Source: JBKCUI01 sp043757445
GTDB taxonomy: Bacteria; Planctomycetota; Planctomycetia; Pirellulales; Pirellulaceae
Reading direction: 5' to 3'
Length of the DNA: 64,000 bases
Assembly (NCBI GenBank): GCA_043757445.1
Contig: JAYVPJ010000016.1
Location: forward strand, 23,640 to 87,639
In this document: in pieces, positions 17,238 through 26,667 of the stretch
How positions within the stretch are numbered: position 1 is the stretch's first letter
How the letters are laid out: each line of letters opens with the position of its first letter
The notes under the pieces: generated by a model
Database searches by the model: none
The model's input: the letters and a program-made list of their open reading frames with translations, nothing else
Told to the model about the DNA's origin: nothing
Made by a program: the position numbers and the translations under genes

Positions 17238-19649
17238 ATGCCTCGGCTGAAGATCACCTATAAAATGGCGATCATCCTTGCGACTATGTCGTTTGGACCG
17301 ATGTTGGCTGGAGGAATCTCTGGAATGATCCCTTTTGAAAACAATCAAAAGCAACGGGATCGGCAGGACATCAGCCGACAACTGGCCGCAGGCTGCTCGT
17401 CCTATCTGTCGAACAAAGACAATAGCGGTCTTCAAAAATCCTGCCGAGCGGCCTTGATTCAGATTGCAGATCTCAAGAGTGTGAGCATCATTCGACACGA
17501 TGGAATGGTATTGTACGCAAGTCCGGATCACAATCGACACTGGACGCTGCAGCCCAGTGAACCCTCCAATATCAATCAAGTACGTGTCCCACTGGACCGA
17601 GGCAACAAAACGTTTGCAGAATTGGAAATAGCCTTTGAACCGATATCGCAAAGCCTTGGGCCAACCTTAGTGAAATGGTTGATTCTATTGTTGGTAGGCT
17701 TTTTATTGAATTTTGGTAGCTTCTCGTTTTTCCTCTCCCGCTCTTTAAGTGTGCTCGATCCGAAAAGCGCGGTTCCAAAGCGCGTTCGCAATACGCTCGA
17801 TACGATCGTTGGTGGTGTTGTCATTTTAGATTCGGCAGGCAAGATGCTGCTCGTCAACGACTCGTTTGCAAAAAGTGTCGATCGCCGAACCGATGAATTA
17901 TTGGGGGAGAGCTTGGGCCAATTGAATTGGCGGAAGGAAACGGACGATGACTGGCCATGGGACTACGCACTGCGAGAGCATTCACAAAAAACAGCCGTCA
18001 AAGTCCACCTAGCGGTTGGGCTCGATAAGGAGCTCAGTTTCGTAGTCAACGCAACCCCTGTCCTAGACGGGGATGAACGCGTTTCTGGAGCTCTCATTAG
18101 TTTCGAAGACATCACGGTAATGGAGTCGCAGCGAAAAGATCTCCTCCAAGCGTTGTCGGATCTCGAAACCTCAAAGGAACAAATACGTCGACAAAACGAA
18201 GTGCTTCATGAATTAGCATCTCGCGATGGATTGACAGGTGCGTTGAATCGCCGAGCACTCTTCGAGAGGATTGAGGCGATCTGGTTTGAAAGAAACCAAG
18301 CGGATCGGGGCGTCATCACGATTATGATGGACGTCGATCATTTCAAGAAACTCAACGATCAACATGGACACGCCGCCGGCGACGCGGTACTGAAGGACTT
18401 GGTGAAGACCGTTCAGAATCTTATCGGCACGGGCTCAACTCTAGCGCGTTATGGTGGCGAAGAATTCTGCGTAACCATGGACTCCGCGACGGTTGACGAA
18501 GGCATCGCGATGGCAGAACGTATTCGAGCTGGCATCGAACAGCACTTGGCTCAGCCGTACAAGGTGACGGCCAGTATTGGCGTGTCGAGCAGTAACTTCG
18601 GTGCTCCCAGCCTTCAGGCGCAGATCGAGCAATCGGACCGCGCATTGTATGCGGCAAAGCATGGTGGTAGGAATGCTGTCCGATGCTGGAATATGCAAAT
18701 GGAATTGGACGCGATTCAAGCAGAGCGAAAAAAGGCCACCAAGCTAACTTCGATCGATATCGAAGAACATCCGATATCGTATCATGCGGTTGTAACGCTT
18801 AACGCAGCGATGTCGTATCGCGTCCCGGAAATAGCGGCTCATTCACACCGCGTTTCGGAAATGAGCGTTGTACTTGCTCGCGGATTGATGTCTGTGGGCC
18901 AACTCTACTCGCTCGAAATTGCCGCAATGCTTCACGATATTGGAGTGACAGGAACACCCGATGCAGATTCCATTGCTAGGCTGCATTCGCTTAATCCACG
19001 ATACAATTCGCTGATTAAAAACCATGTTCGTGTTGGATGCGAAATTGCCAAAGCGGCCTTTCACTCCGTTGATCTTCTTGACATCCTCAAGTACCAAAAC
19101 TATCCGTATGGCGGGCCAGGCGAGGTCGTCGGCCAAGCGATCCCATTGGGAGCAAGAATTGTTGCAATTGTAAACGCGTACGATGCGATGACTTCAGAAT
19201 TGGCTTCCTCGCCATGCAATCATGAGCAAGCCATTGAAAATCTACGAAGGGAAACCGGGACTCTTTACGATCCGGCGTTAGTGAAGAAGTTTTCCGATTC
19301 CGCGATGGGCTGGCGCCCATCCGGTCTCGTGAACGATTCCGAAATGAACGATCAGCATGCGATCATGATTGGTTATCAGTTGGAGCGAGTGATTCACAGT
19401 TTTGATTCTCGCAACCCAATTGCCCTGAAATCGCGACTCCAGACTCTGCAAGACATTGCTAAGACAATAGGGATGCCAGAGATCGCAGCAATCATCCAGG
19501 AATTGGCGAGCGAAGCTGACCGCAAAGCTGTTGCCGATTGGGAGTCGTTGCTTCCGATGCTGGAGGATCTCATCGAATTGTGCCTGATGATTCAGCGGGC
19601 CTACATGCGAAATGTTAACCCAATTTGCAAACCCAACTATTCGTCGTGA
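17238..19649 (+). CDS. Membrane diguanylate cyclase with degenerate HD-GYP and Hpt-like C-terminus
   Basis: An 803-residue multidomain regulator. Order: membrane helix ~10-28, small extracytoplasmic sensor ~30-140, membrane helix ~146-167, PAS ~183-295, coiled-coil ~297-327, GGDEF ~328-485, HD-like ~512-690, and a helical C-terminus ~705-790. GGEEF (406-410) with DVDHFKKLND (365-374) marks an active diguanylate cyclase. The RxxD inhibitory site upstream is absent, so product feedback may be lost. The HD part keeps AHSHRVSEMS and MLHDIG but the HHE and GYP segments are replaced by KYQNYPYGGPGE, so c-di-GMP hydrolysis is unlikely. The C-terminus resembles an Hpt four-helix bundle without the phosphorylated His. 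Start ATG 17238. Confidence 0.88.
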   Translation: MPRLKITYKMAIILATMSFGPMLAGGISGMIPFENNQKQRDRQDISRQLAAGCSSYLSNKDNSGLQKSCRAALIQIADLKSVSIIRHDGMVLYASPDHNRHWTLQPSEPSNINQVRVPLDRGNKTFAELEIAFEPISQSLGPTLVKWLILLLVGFLLNFGSFSFFLSRSLSVLDPKSAVPKRVRNTLDTIVGGVVILDSAGKMLLVNDSFAKSVDRRTDELLGESLGQLNWRKETDDDWPWDYALREHSQKTAVKVHLAVGLDKELSFVVNATPVLDGDERVSGALISFEDITVMESQRKDLLQALSDLETSKEQIRRQNEVLHELASRDGLTGALNRRALFERIEAIWFERNQADRGVITIMMDVDHFKKLNDQHGHAAGDAVLKDLVKTVQNLIGTGSTLARYGGEEFCVTMDSATVDEGIAMAERIRAGIEQHLAQPYKVTASIGVSSSNFGAPSLQAQIEQSDRALYAAKHGGRNAVRCWNMQMELDAIQAERKKATKLTSIDIEEHPISYHAVVTLNAAMSYRVPEIAAHSHRVSEMSVVLARGLMSVGQLYSLEIAAMLHDIGVTGTPDADSIARLHSLNPRYNSLIKNHVRVGCEIAKAAFHSVDLLDILKYQNYPYGGPGEVVGQAIPLGARIVAIVNAYDAMTSELASSPCNHEQAIENLRRETGTLYDPALVKKFSDSAMGWRPSGLVNDSEMNDQHAIMIGYQLERVIHSFDSRNPIALKSRLQTLQDIAKTIGMPEIAAIIQELASEADRKAVADWESLLPMLEDLIELCLMIQRAYMRNVNPICKPNYSS

Positions 19650-19705
19650 GAACGACTTCGCTTCAAACGGATCTTTTCTCTTTCATACTTAACAAGCATT
19701 CGCAC

Positions 19706-20995
19706 ATGCCAACCATCCAATTCGCAAAACCATCGATTTGGTTGCAGTCCATCGTCTTTGCCAGTGTCGCTTTCGTCTATCTTTTCTTCGCACCAAACTA
19801 TCAGTGGAAAAACCAAGAGACGGGCACCGCGTACGGTGCAGACTTCATGCAAGAATGGGTCGGCGCCCGCATGATACTGACCGGGCACGTCTCGGAACTC
19901 TACGATTTAGGCGTTTTTCGAAGTTGGCAATACGACTCGAATATTGTTGGATTTGAGTGGAAGACGGACCAATATTTTCCGCCGGTTTACCCACCACCAC
20001 ATTACGTCCTCTTTATCCCATTTGCATGCGTTCCCTACCGTTGGGCTGTTGTGATTTGGCTATTGGTACTTGTTGTGTCAGCATTCCTTTCTGCGAAACT
20101 GATTGCCGATATTGCGAACCATTCGGTCTCCAGAGGAAATGAGGAGTCGATGGTCGAAACGCGATCCAAAACGAAGCATGTTTGGCTGGGATTGATTTTG
20201 TTTCCGTCGTTGTTGTTTTCGATTACGCTCGGCCAAAAAAGTGTCTGCTGGCTGATGCTGGTTTGCTTGACCTGGCGTTTGCTTCAGAGCCATCGCGATT
20301 ACGCAGCAGGCATGGTGTTCGGATTACTATCTGTTAAGCCGACGCTGTTCTTTTTGACGCCATTGGTGTTGCTCAGAAATGGCAGATGGCGTTTTTTTGT
20401 TGGTGCAAGTTTGAGTGTCTGTACGATTTGGGGAACCACCGCGTGTTTCCTTCCCGTTGATACATGGACGGCCTTTGCCAAGGTACTTGGGACGGCAGGG
20501 AACTATGCCGAGAATATCGGATATCGGCTCGATTGGTCCTGCAATCTAATGACGATGGCTTACAGTCTTCCGATGCCATGGGTGCAGTGGTGCAAATGGA
20601 CTATTTGCTTGCCCTTGGCAATCTACCTGCTGTACTGTGTATTCGAAGATCGACACTACGCTGTCGATTCACCAGAGAAAGCCCTCATGCTTTTAGGTTC
20701 GACGATCCTAATTAGTCCACATACCTACCACTACGATTTGTGTGTTTTGTTGCTTCCAATCCTGTGGCTTGTTTCGACCAGGACTCAGCGCGGTATTGCC
20801 TACTACTGTCTCTTGGCCATCGGAGTCGCCATCGCCAGCAACGCTCAAGAGTCGTTTGGTATCCCGATTTTGCCAATCTTTCTAGTCGGGATGATCTGTG
20901 AACTCAGGTTGTGGGGAGTTCTCCCTGCTGCGGAGCAGTCAGCCACAGTGCCAACACCGAAGGTCAAAACCCTCGACATGAAGCCGACGCCTTAG
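19706..20995 (+). CDS. Polytopic membrane protein, GT87/DUF2029-like
   Basis: The 429-residue protein has about ten membrane helices. Early after the first helix comes an acidic loop, TGTAYGADFMQEWVGARM, containing the Asp typical of C-family membrane glycosyltransferases. A later YDLGVFRSWQ and PPHYVLFIPFA fit the GT87 (DUF2029) mannosyltransferase-like family, which transfers sugars from polyprenyl-phosphate donors outside the membrane. The frame opens at 19625 inside the previous gene; I chose the ATG at 19706, which avoids that overlap and starts just before the first helix. Donor and acceptor are unknown. Probably co-transcribed with the GGDEF gene. Confidence 0.75.
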   Translation: MPTIQFAKPSIWLQSIVFASVAFVYLFFAPNYQWKNQETGTAYGADFMQEWVGARMILTGHVSELYDLGVFRSWQYDSNIVGFEWKTDQYFPPVYPPPHYVLFIPFACVPYRWAVVIWLLVLVVSAFLSAKLIADIANHSVSRGNEESMVETRSKTKHVWLGLILFPSLLFSITLGQKSVCWLMLVCLTWRLLQSHRDYAAGMVFGLLSVKPTLFFLTPLVLLRNGRWRFFVGASLSVCTIWGTTACFLPVDTWTAFAKVLGTAGNYAENIGYRLDWSCNLMTMAYSLPMPWVQWCKWTICLPLAIYLLYCVFEDRHYAVDSPEKALMLLGSTILISPHTYHYDLCVLLLPILWLVSTRTQRGIAYYCLLAIGVAIASNAQESFGIPILPIFLVGMICELRLWGVLPAAEQSATVPTPKVKTLDMKPTP

Positions 20996-21008
20996 GATTA
21001 AGTCGGCT

Positions 21009-21135
21009 TAAGCACTACGGCAGAAGTACTTTGATTCGATCGTTGTGGCAGTGTCGCTCCGCGACACTGAATTGCCGAGTCGCGGAGCGACGTCGGCTAC
21101 ATGTTATGCCAAAATACTTCTTCATACGTGCTTAA
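21009..21135. repeat. MITE-like element, copy 1
   Basis: About 125 bases that recur almost unchanged at 45003-45126. The ends are imperfect terminal inverted repeats (TAAGCAC...AGAAGTA on both sides). Inside, AGTGTCGC-tcc-GCGACACT is a hairpin, and GTCGCGGAGCGAC a second one complementary to the first. No protein is encoded. Confidence 0.8.
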
Positions 21136-21244
21136 GTCCGGTGGACTAGGTCGTTCTTCCGGAAAACCTAGGGCTGCAGGCTTCAAGGATCAGCTGATTT
21201 GCTGGTATACTGGTATCGTATCCACATTGATTTTGTGAGCAGTT

Positions 21245-21302
21245 GGTAGTGGATCTTGTTAAATATCCTATGCCGCAAGGATCTTTAACAAGATCCACTA
21301 CC
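21245..21302. repeat. Double-hairpin REP-like repeat, copy 2
   Basis: An inverted repeat, GGTAGTGGATCTTGTTAA with TTAACAAGATCCACTACC, encloses about 22 bases. Each half is also a hairpin, as in copy 1 at 2981-3036. Confidence 0.8.
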
Positions 21303-21354
21303 TACAAAATCGAAGTAGTCGAGGCACTAGAAGTGTCCCGCAAAGGACAGGATA

Positions 21355-23835
21355 TTGAGTCCGATATTCCTCCTGCCCCGAGAGCAATTGAATTTGAACC
21401 GAGTCATTAAGGCACCGTCGGTATTTGTATTTAGTGCGACCGCGTTAGTTGCAGTAACGGTATCCTCGTCGATTCTTCATGCGAATGTCGATTCCAATGA
21501 ATCGGCATCGGTTGATTTTAGTCGAGCCATTCGTCCGATTCTCGCCAAGCAGTGTTTCTCCTGTCATGGCCCAGACAAACAGGAATCTGGCGTCGCTTTG
21601 CATGAATTCGCAAAAGCAACGATCGAGAGCGATAGCGGTCTGAAGCCGATTGTGCCTGGCGACTTAAATGCAAGCGAGTTACTCCGCCGGATTTCATCGG
21701 AAGACCCCAGCCAACGAATGCCACCAGAAGGTCCTGGTTTGTCGAAACGCCAAGTCGATCTGTTCAGGAAGTGGGTCGAGTCAGGTGCAGAGTATCGTGA
21801 GCATTGGGCCTTTCTACCACTTAGCAATCCGACACCACCGGCAATCTTTGGACCAAGCCAACCGATCAATCCGATCGATGCGTTTGTCCAAGATCGTTGG
21901 AAGAAAGACTCCCTCAGTTCAAGTCCACAGGCTGAACCGAGAACGCTTATTCGACGTCTGTTTTTTGATTGCATTGGGGTCCCCCCCGATCTAGACACGG
22001 TCGAGCGTTTTGCTAGTAACCCAAGCGAAACTGCATACGGAGAATTGATCGACCAACTTCTGGCAGACCCGCGATTCGGCGAACGCGCCGCTCGCGACTG
22101 GCTCGATTTAGTTCGTTATGCAGAAACGAACAGTTATGAACGGGATGGTCCTAAGCCGAACGCGTGGAAGTACCGAGACTATGTTATCGATTCCTTTAAT
22201 GCGGACAAACCTTACGATCGATTTCTGTCGGAGCAACTGGCAGGTGACGAATTGGATTGTCCTGATAGCGAGTCGCTTACTGCAACCGGCTTCTATCGAC
22301 TTGGAATTTGGGACGATGAACCTGCGGATCCGTTACAAGCCAAGTTCGATGGATACGACGATCTCGTCTCAACAATCGGACAGGGAGTTTTGGGCCTAAC
22401 GCTGAATTGCGCTCGCTGTCACGATCACAAGATCGACCCGATTCCCCAAAGAGACTATTACCAAATGGTGGCGTTCCTAAGAGACGTTACGCCCTACGGT
22501 TCGCGAGGGGATGAAAAGTCTAATAATCAAATCGACGTTTCCGGTAACGATTTGGCTTTGAGGCACGAGGAACTCAAGAAACGCATGAAGGAGACCAGAG
22601 ATTCGATCCGACGTATCGAAGAGATCGGTATTGCGAAAATGGCTGACGAGGACAAAAAAGCCGCCAAAGGTCCTGATCGGGACAAAGTTGCACGCGAAAG
22701 ACTGAAATCGCAGTTGGAACCCTCTCAATGGGAAGAGTATGAGTCCCTCAAGAAACTTGCCGAGGAAACCCGAAATGAGATGGACTCCTTGCCGCTGGAT
22801 TTTCGATTGGGACTTGCAAAGTGCGATCCGAAGCCGGAGCAAACTTATGTGTTGATGCGAGGCTCACCTCAAGCGCCGGGGGATATGGTTGAGCCCGCTT
22901 TCCCGAAATTATTCAGCGACGAAAAGCCAGTTTTAGGCAAGTCGAAAACCAACTCCGCTGGCCGGCGAACCGTGCTTGCAAATTGGATGACGTCACCGAC
23001 CAATCGATTGACCGGACGAGTTATTGCAAATCGCATTTGGCAACGCCACTTCGGTCGAGGAATCGTCCGATCGCCAAATAATTTTGGGCAGCTTGGCGAC
23101 CCGCCGACGCATCCTGAATTGCTGGATTATCTTTCGAAGCAGCTTGTCACGTTTGGCTGGCAGCTCAAGCCGTTGCATCGATTGATGCTGATGTCACAAA
23201 CCTATCGGTTGAGTTCTACTGGTTCTGCCGAAAGCGTTCTTCGCGATCCTGCCAACGATGCCTTCTCGCGATTTAACGTGAGGCGATTAAGCGCAGAAGA
23301 AATTCGGGATGCCGTCCTAACCGTCAATGGCAGGATCAATTGGGAACAGCATGGCCCTAGTTTTTTCCCTGATGTTTCCGATGACGTGAAAGCCGGGCAA
23401 AGCGTGCCCGGTAAGGGCTGGGGTAAATCTAGCGCTGCGGATAGGTCGCGTCGTAGCGTCTACATATTTATTAAGCGCTCATTGATTCCACCCGAATTGT
23501 CGGCCTTTGACTTTCCCGAGACCGATACAAGTTGCGAAGCTCGGTTTCTCACGACTCAAGCGGCCCAAGCAATGAACATGTTGAATGGAGCGTTCGTGCA
23601 AGAGCAAGCCAGTCATCTCGCGGAAAACGCAACTAAGAATGGAGCTGGTTTGGAAGAAAACATGAGGGTTGCAATCGAACTTGCGTACTCAAGACCAGCC
23701 ACTAGAGATGAGATCCAAAGAGCGGTCAAACGAATCGGGACACTAAGTGAAAAATTTGGACTCAGTGAACATCAAGCGTTTCGAGAGTATTGTTTGGTCC
23801 TCCTAAACAGCAACGAATTCATTTACTTGGATTGA
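21355..23835 (+). CDS. Exported PSCyt1/DUF1549/DUF1553 cytochrome-like protein
   Basis: An 826-residue planctomycete protein. A membrane/signal segment (~20-42) is followed by a PSCyt1 domain with the c-type heme motif CFSCH (67-71). A DUF1549 domain (~170-380) has a second motif, CARCH (~352-356). A coiled-coil stretch with many Lys/Glu (~400-480) leads to the C-terminal DUF1553 domain (~540-800), with RVIANRIWQRHFGRG and GDPPTHPELLDYL. The biochemical role is unknown; such proteins are usually paired with a DUF1501 protein, as here, and occur in polysaccharide-rich niches. The start used is TTG 21355; no ATG is present before the signal segment. The partner gene starts eight bases after its stop. 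Confidence 0.88.
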   Translation: MSPIFLLPREQLNLNRVIKAPSVFVFSATALVAVTVSSSILHANVDSNESASVDFSRAIRPILAKQCFSCHGPDKQESGVALHEFAKATIESDSGLKPIVPGDLNASELLRRISSEDPSQRMPPEGPGLSKRQVDLFRKWVESGAEYREHWAFLPLSNPTPPAIFGPSQPINPIDAFVQDRWKKDSLSSSPQAEPRTLIRRLFFDCIGVPPDLDTVERFASNPSETAYGELIDQLLADPRFGERAARDWLDLVRYAETNSYERDGPKPNAWKYRDYVIDSFNADKPYDRFLSEQLAGDELDCPDSESLTATGFYRLGIWDDEPADPLQAKFDGYDDLVSTIGQGVLGLTLNCARCHDHKIDPIPQRDYYQMVAFLRDVTPYGSRGDEKSNNQIDVSGNDLALRHEELKKRMKETRDSIRRIEEIGIAKMADEDKKAAKGPDRDKVARERLKSQLEPSQWEEYESLKKLAEETRNEMDSLPLDFRLGLAKCDPKPEQTYVLMRGSPQAPGDMVEPAFPKLFSDEKPVLGKSKTNSAGRRTVLANWMTSPTNRLTGRVIANRIWQRHFGRGIVRSPNNFGQLGDPPTHPELLDYLSKQLVTFGWQLKPLHRLMLMSQTYRLSSTGSAESVLRDPANDAFSRFNVRRLSAEEIRDAVLTVNGRINWEQHGPSFFPDVSDDVKAGQSVPGKGWGKSSAADRSRRSVYIFIKRSLIPPELSAFDFPETDTSCEARFLTTQAAQAMNMLNGAFVQEQASHLAENATKNGAGLEENMRVAIELAYSRPATRDEIQRAVKRIGTLSEKFGLSEHQAFREYCLVLLNSNEFIYLD

Positions 23836-23843
23836 TAGAGACT

Positions 23844-25289
23844 ATGGCGAAACCGAATTTTTGTGGACGAACCCGTCGAGAATTCCTCTGGGAGGCGGGT
23901 TGCGGCTTTGGGAGTGTTGCGCTTACTTCCTTTTTGACCGCGGACGGATTCTTTAATAACATCGCGAACGCCGATGATCATGCTAGTTCTGGCTCGGCTC
24001 AAGCAACCAATCCGCTAGCCAAAGCGAAGTCCGTCATTTTTTTATTCATGTACGGCGGGCCGAGTCAGATCGACACGTTTGACTATAAGCCAAATATGAT
24101 TGGAATGGATAATAAGACCATTGCAGTAAAGACATTCGGACGTGGCGGGCACCGCAATGAAGGTCGGATCATAGAGCCTCGCTGGAAGTTCAAGCAGTAT
24201 GGTCAATGTGGGAAATGGGTCAGCGATCTATTTCCTGAACTGGGTAAATGCGTTGATGATATTGCATTCCTTCATTCGATGACCGCCGATTCGCCGATCC
24301 ATGGATCGGCAATGCTCATGATGAATTCGGGCAAGATCTTGAGCGGAGCTCCATCAATGGGTTCGTGGATCAACTACGGACTTGGGTCGATCAATGAAAA
24401 CTTGCCGGGGTACGTCGTCATGTTGGATCCCAAAGGAGGACCCATTAGCGGTGCCAAGAATTGGTCTGGCGGTTACATGCCAGCCAACTACCAAGGAACG
24501 ATATTGAGAGCCAAGGGTGCACCGCTCCTCGATCTACAGCCACCGACCGGGACCTCGCGTGAACTTCAGCGAGACTTGATCGATGCAATTGCCGAAAACA
24601 ACCAAGCGCATCTAACGACGAGGGCTGCTATTTCGGAGCTAGCTGCTCGGATCTCGAGTTATGAGCTCGCGTTCAAGATGCAGCAATCGGCTCCCGAAGT
24701 CGTTGACCTGGCAAGCGAGGACGCGGAAACTTTGGCGTCCTATGGCATCGGAGAGGCTCGAACCGACGATTTTGGTCGTCGTTGTTTGATGGCTCGACGG
24801 TTGGTCGAACGAGGAGTGCGTTTTATTCAGTTGTACTCCGGCGGCGCCCACAATGATGACAATTGGGATGCCCACGGAGATCTTGAAAAGAATCACAATC
24901 TTCATGCCGGAAACACCGACAAGCCCATTGCAGCGTTACTTAAAGATCTCAAACAACGTGGTTTGCTCGACAGCACGCTGGTTGTCTGGGGTGGAGAGTT
25001 TGGTCGTCAACCGGTTGCCGAGTATCAAGCGAGCACGGGTCGGGATCACAATTCATACGGTTTTACAATGTGGATGGCAGGCGGCGGCATCCGCGGTGGA
25101 ACCACCGTTGGTACCACCGATGAGCTTGGTGCTGCTGCCGTCGAGCGACCTTTGCATGTAAAGAATCTTCATGCAACCGTGCTGCACCAGTTGGGCTTGG
25201 ATCCAAACAAGCTATCCTACTTCTATGGCGGGCTAAACCAAAAACTCGTTGGGGTTGAGCATGTGGAACCAATTCAAGAAATCATTTAG
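23844..25289 (+). CDS. Tat-exported DUF1501 protein
   Basis: A 481-residue DUF1501 protein with a twin-arginine signal (TRREFLWEAGCGFGSVALTSF). The alkaline-phosphatase/sulfatase-like fold is marked by VIFLFMYGGPSQIDTFDYKP near the start and by DSTLVVWGGEFGR with GRDHNSYGFTMWMAGGGIRGG in the C-terminal part. The active-site Ser/Thr or Cys of true sulfatases is not obvious, and family function is unsettled. The ATG at 23844 is chosen because the longer frame (TTG 23790) overlaps the upstream gene. It forms an operon with the PSCyt1/DUF1549/DUF1553 gene (eight-base gap). Confidence 0.9.
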   Translation: MAKPNFCGRTRREFLWEAGCGFGSVALTSFLTADGFFNNIANADDHASSGSAQATNPLAKAKSVIFLFMYGGPSQIDTFDYKPNMIGMDNKTIAVKTFGRGGHRNEGRIIEPRWKFKQYGQCGKWVSDLFPELGKCVDDIAFLHSMTADSPIHGSAMLMMNSGKILSGAPSMGSWINYGLGSINENLPGYVVMLDPKGGPISGAKNWSGGYMPANYQGTILRAKGAPLLDLQPPTGTSRELQRDLIDAIAENNQAHLTTRAAISELAARISSYELAFKMQQSAPEVVDLASEDAETLASYGIGEARTDDFGRRCLMARRLVERGVRFIQLYSGGAHNDDNWDAHGDLEKNHNLHAGNTDKPIAALLKDLKQRGLLDSTLVVWGGEFGRQPVAEYQASTGRDHNSYGFTMWMAGGGIRGGTTVGTTDELGAAAVERPLHVKNLHATVLHQLGLDPNKLSYFYGGLNQKLVGVEHVEPIQEII

Positions 25290-25323
25290 TGCATAGAAAT
25301 GGCATCGATCATAAGTCGGGCTG

Positions 25324-25348
25324 AACCGCACGCTAGCGCGTTGCGGCT
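25324..25348. repeat. GCTAGC-family palindrome
   Basis: CCGCACGCTAGCGCGTTGCGG is an imperfect palindrome around GCTAGC, in the 136-base gap between the DUF1501 and MFS genes. Related copies lie at 43288-43317 and 52231-52259. Confidence 0.65.
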
Positions 25349-25425
25349 GATTAGCCGAAGGGGGGCTACCCACGGTTTGCGGCCTATGTTGTGATCGACG
25401 CCCATAGAAATGGAAAAGAGTTGTT

Positions 25426-26667
25426 TTGTCACTTCCCACAACTTCACTCAGCCGATGGCAATGGACGGTTAGCATTCTGCTGTTGCTAGCCACCATGATC
25501 AACTATATGGACCGTCAAGTTCTAGCGAACATGTCGGTCCGCATCACCACTCAATTGAAGCTGAGTGACTTAGAGTATGGAAATATCGAATGGGCCTTTG
25601 GGACGGCGTTCGCCGTTGGCTCACTCGCCTTCGGATTCATTGTCGATCGAGTATCTGTTCGTTGGCTATACCCCGCAGTGTTGCTTGCTTGGTCGGCCGT
25701 TGGTTTTGCAACTGGATTCGTTTGGAACTACAGTTCTCTGCTGACTTGCCGAGCATTTCTTGGTTTCTTTGAAGCTGGGCATTGGCCCTGCGCCTTGGTT
25801 GTCACACACTCGATATTGGTTAAGGAGAATCGTTCTTTCGGAAATAGTATTCTTCAAAGCGGAGCATCGATCGGTGCCATCATCACGCCGATTATCATTG
25901 CTGTCTTCTTCATGATCAATCGAGACGATCAAGCATGGCGGCCTCCATTTCAAATCGTTGGCGCGGTCGGCTTGTTCTGGGCAATCGCCTGGTGCCTTTG
26001 GATACCTCGAGGCTCGATCATTAGAATCAAGGACAAGGTAGAGCGGCAAGATATTGCTTCGAACTGGTTCGTTGACTTGCTAGGGAATCGTCGATTTTGG
26101 GCCATGGTGGTGATGGTCATTTCGATCAATACGTCTTGGCAGTTGATTCGAGCTTGGTTACCAAAGTTTCTTCAGCAAGGGAGAGGATATAGTGAATCGC
26201 ACGCGTTGCTGTTCAATTCGGCTTACTATTTTGCAACGGATGTGGGTTGCATTGGAGCGGGGTTCATTGCAATGTGGCTGACTCGAAAGGGAATCAGTGT
26301 GCATGGTTCTCGTTTGCTAACTTACAGCGCTTGTTCATTGTTAGCTTGTTGCACATGCTTGGCCGCCATCCTGCCGCAAGGTTGGCCATTGCTGGCGGTC
26401 CTGTTAGTTGTTGGCGCGGGAACTCTTGGCCTGTTCCCATGCTATTACTCTTTCACTCAAGAGCTCTCCTCCTCGAACCTTGGCAAAACAACTGGCATCC
26501 TTTCCTTTTTGGGTTGGATTGCATCGTCGCCCGTGCATCGTTTTTTCGGAAGCTATGTAGACCGAACGAAGTCCTTTGACCTTGGCATAGCGTTAGTTGG
26601 GTTGGCTCCCCTGCTTGGGCTCGCGGCCATGCTCGTGTTATGGCAAAGGGAAGAGTCGAACGCTTGA
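25426..26667 (+). CDS. MFS transporter, anion:cation symporter (ExuT-like) type
   Basis: A 413-residue transporter with twelve predicted helices. The first helix carries the family feature MINYMDRQVLANM, and RAFLGFFEAGHWPCALVV is the fourth-helix motif of the ACS family, whose members import hexuronates, hexonates or similar organic acids with protons or sodium. The ATG is missing: an in-frame stop at 25405-25407 leaves only TTG at 25426 as a start, with GGAAAAGAG six bases upstream as ribosome site. Placement after the DUF1549/DUF1501 pair suggests uptake of a product of that system. The substrate is not determined. Confidence 0.88.
   Translation: MSLPTTSLSRWQWTVSILLLLATMINYMDRQVLANMSVRITTQLKLSDLEYGNIEWAFGTAFAVGSLAFGFIVDRVSVRWLYPAVLLAWSAVGFATGFVWNYSSLLTCRAFLGFFEAGHWPCALVVTHSILVKENRSFGNSILQSGASIGAIITPIIIAVFFMINRDDQAWRPPFQIVGAVGLFWAIAWCLWIPRGSIIRIKDKVERQDIASNWFVDLLGNRRFWAMVVMVISINTSWQLIRAWLPKFLQQGRGYSESHALLFNSAYYFATDVGCIGAGFIAMWLTRKGISVHGSRLLTYSACSLLACCTCLAAILPQGWPLLAVLLVVGAGTLGLFPCYYSFTQELSSSNLGKTTGILSFLGWIASSPVHRFFGSYVDRTKSFDLGIALVGLAPLLGLAAMLVLWQREESNA

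Larger units (their letters stand above)
20996..21354. other. Intergenic region made of two repeat elements
   Basis: Of this 359-base gap, 21009-21135 is the MITE-like element and 21245-21302 the double-hairpin repeat, both listed separately. The rest (21136-21244) contains short palindromes such as TTCCGGAA. It presumably includes the promoter of the DUF1549 gene, which I could not define. Confidence 0.5.

Noticed and set aside
17055..17651. 198-codon minus-strand ORF
   Set aside because: Mostly antisense to the GGDEF gene, no recognisable domain.
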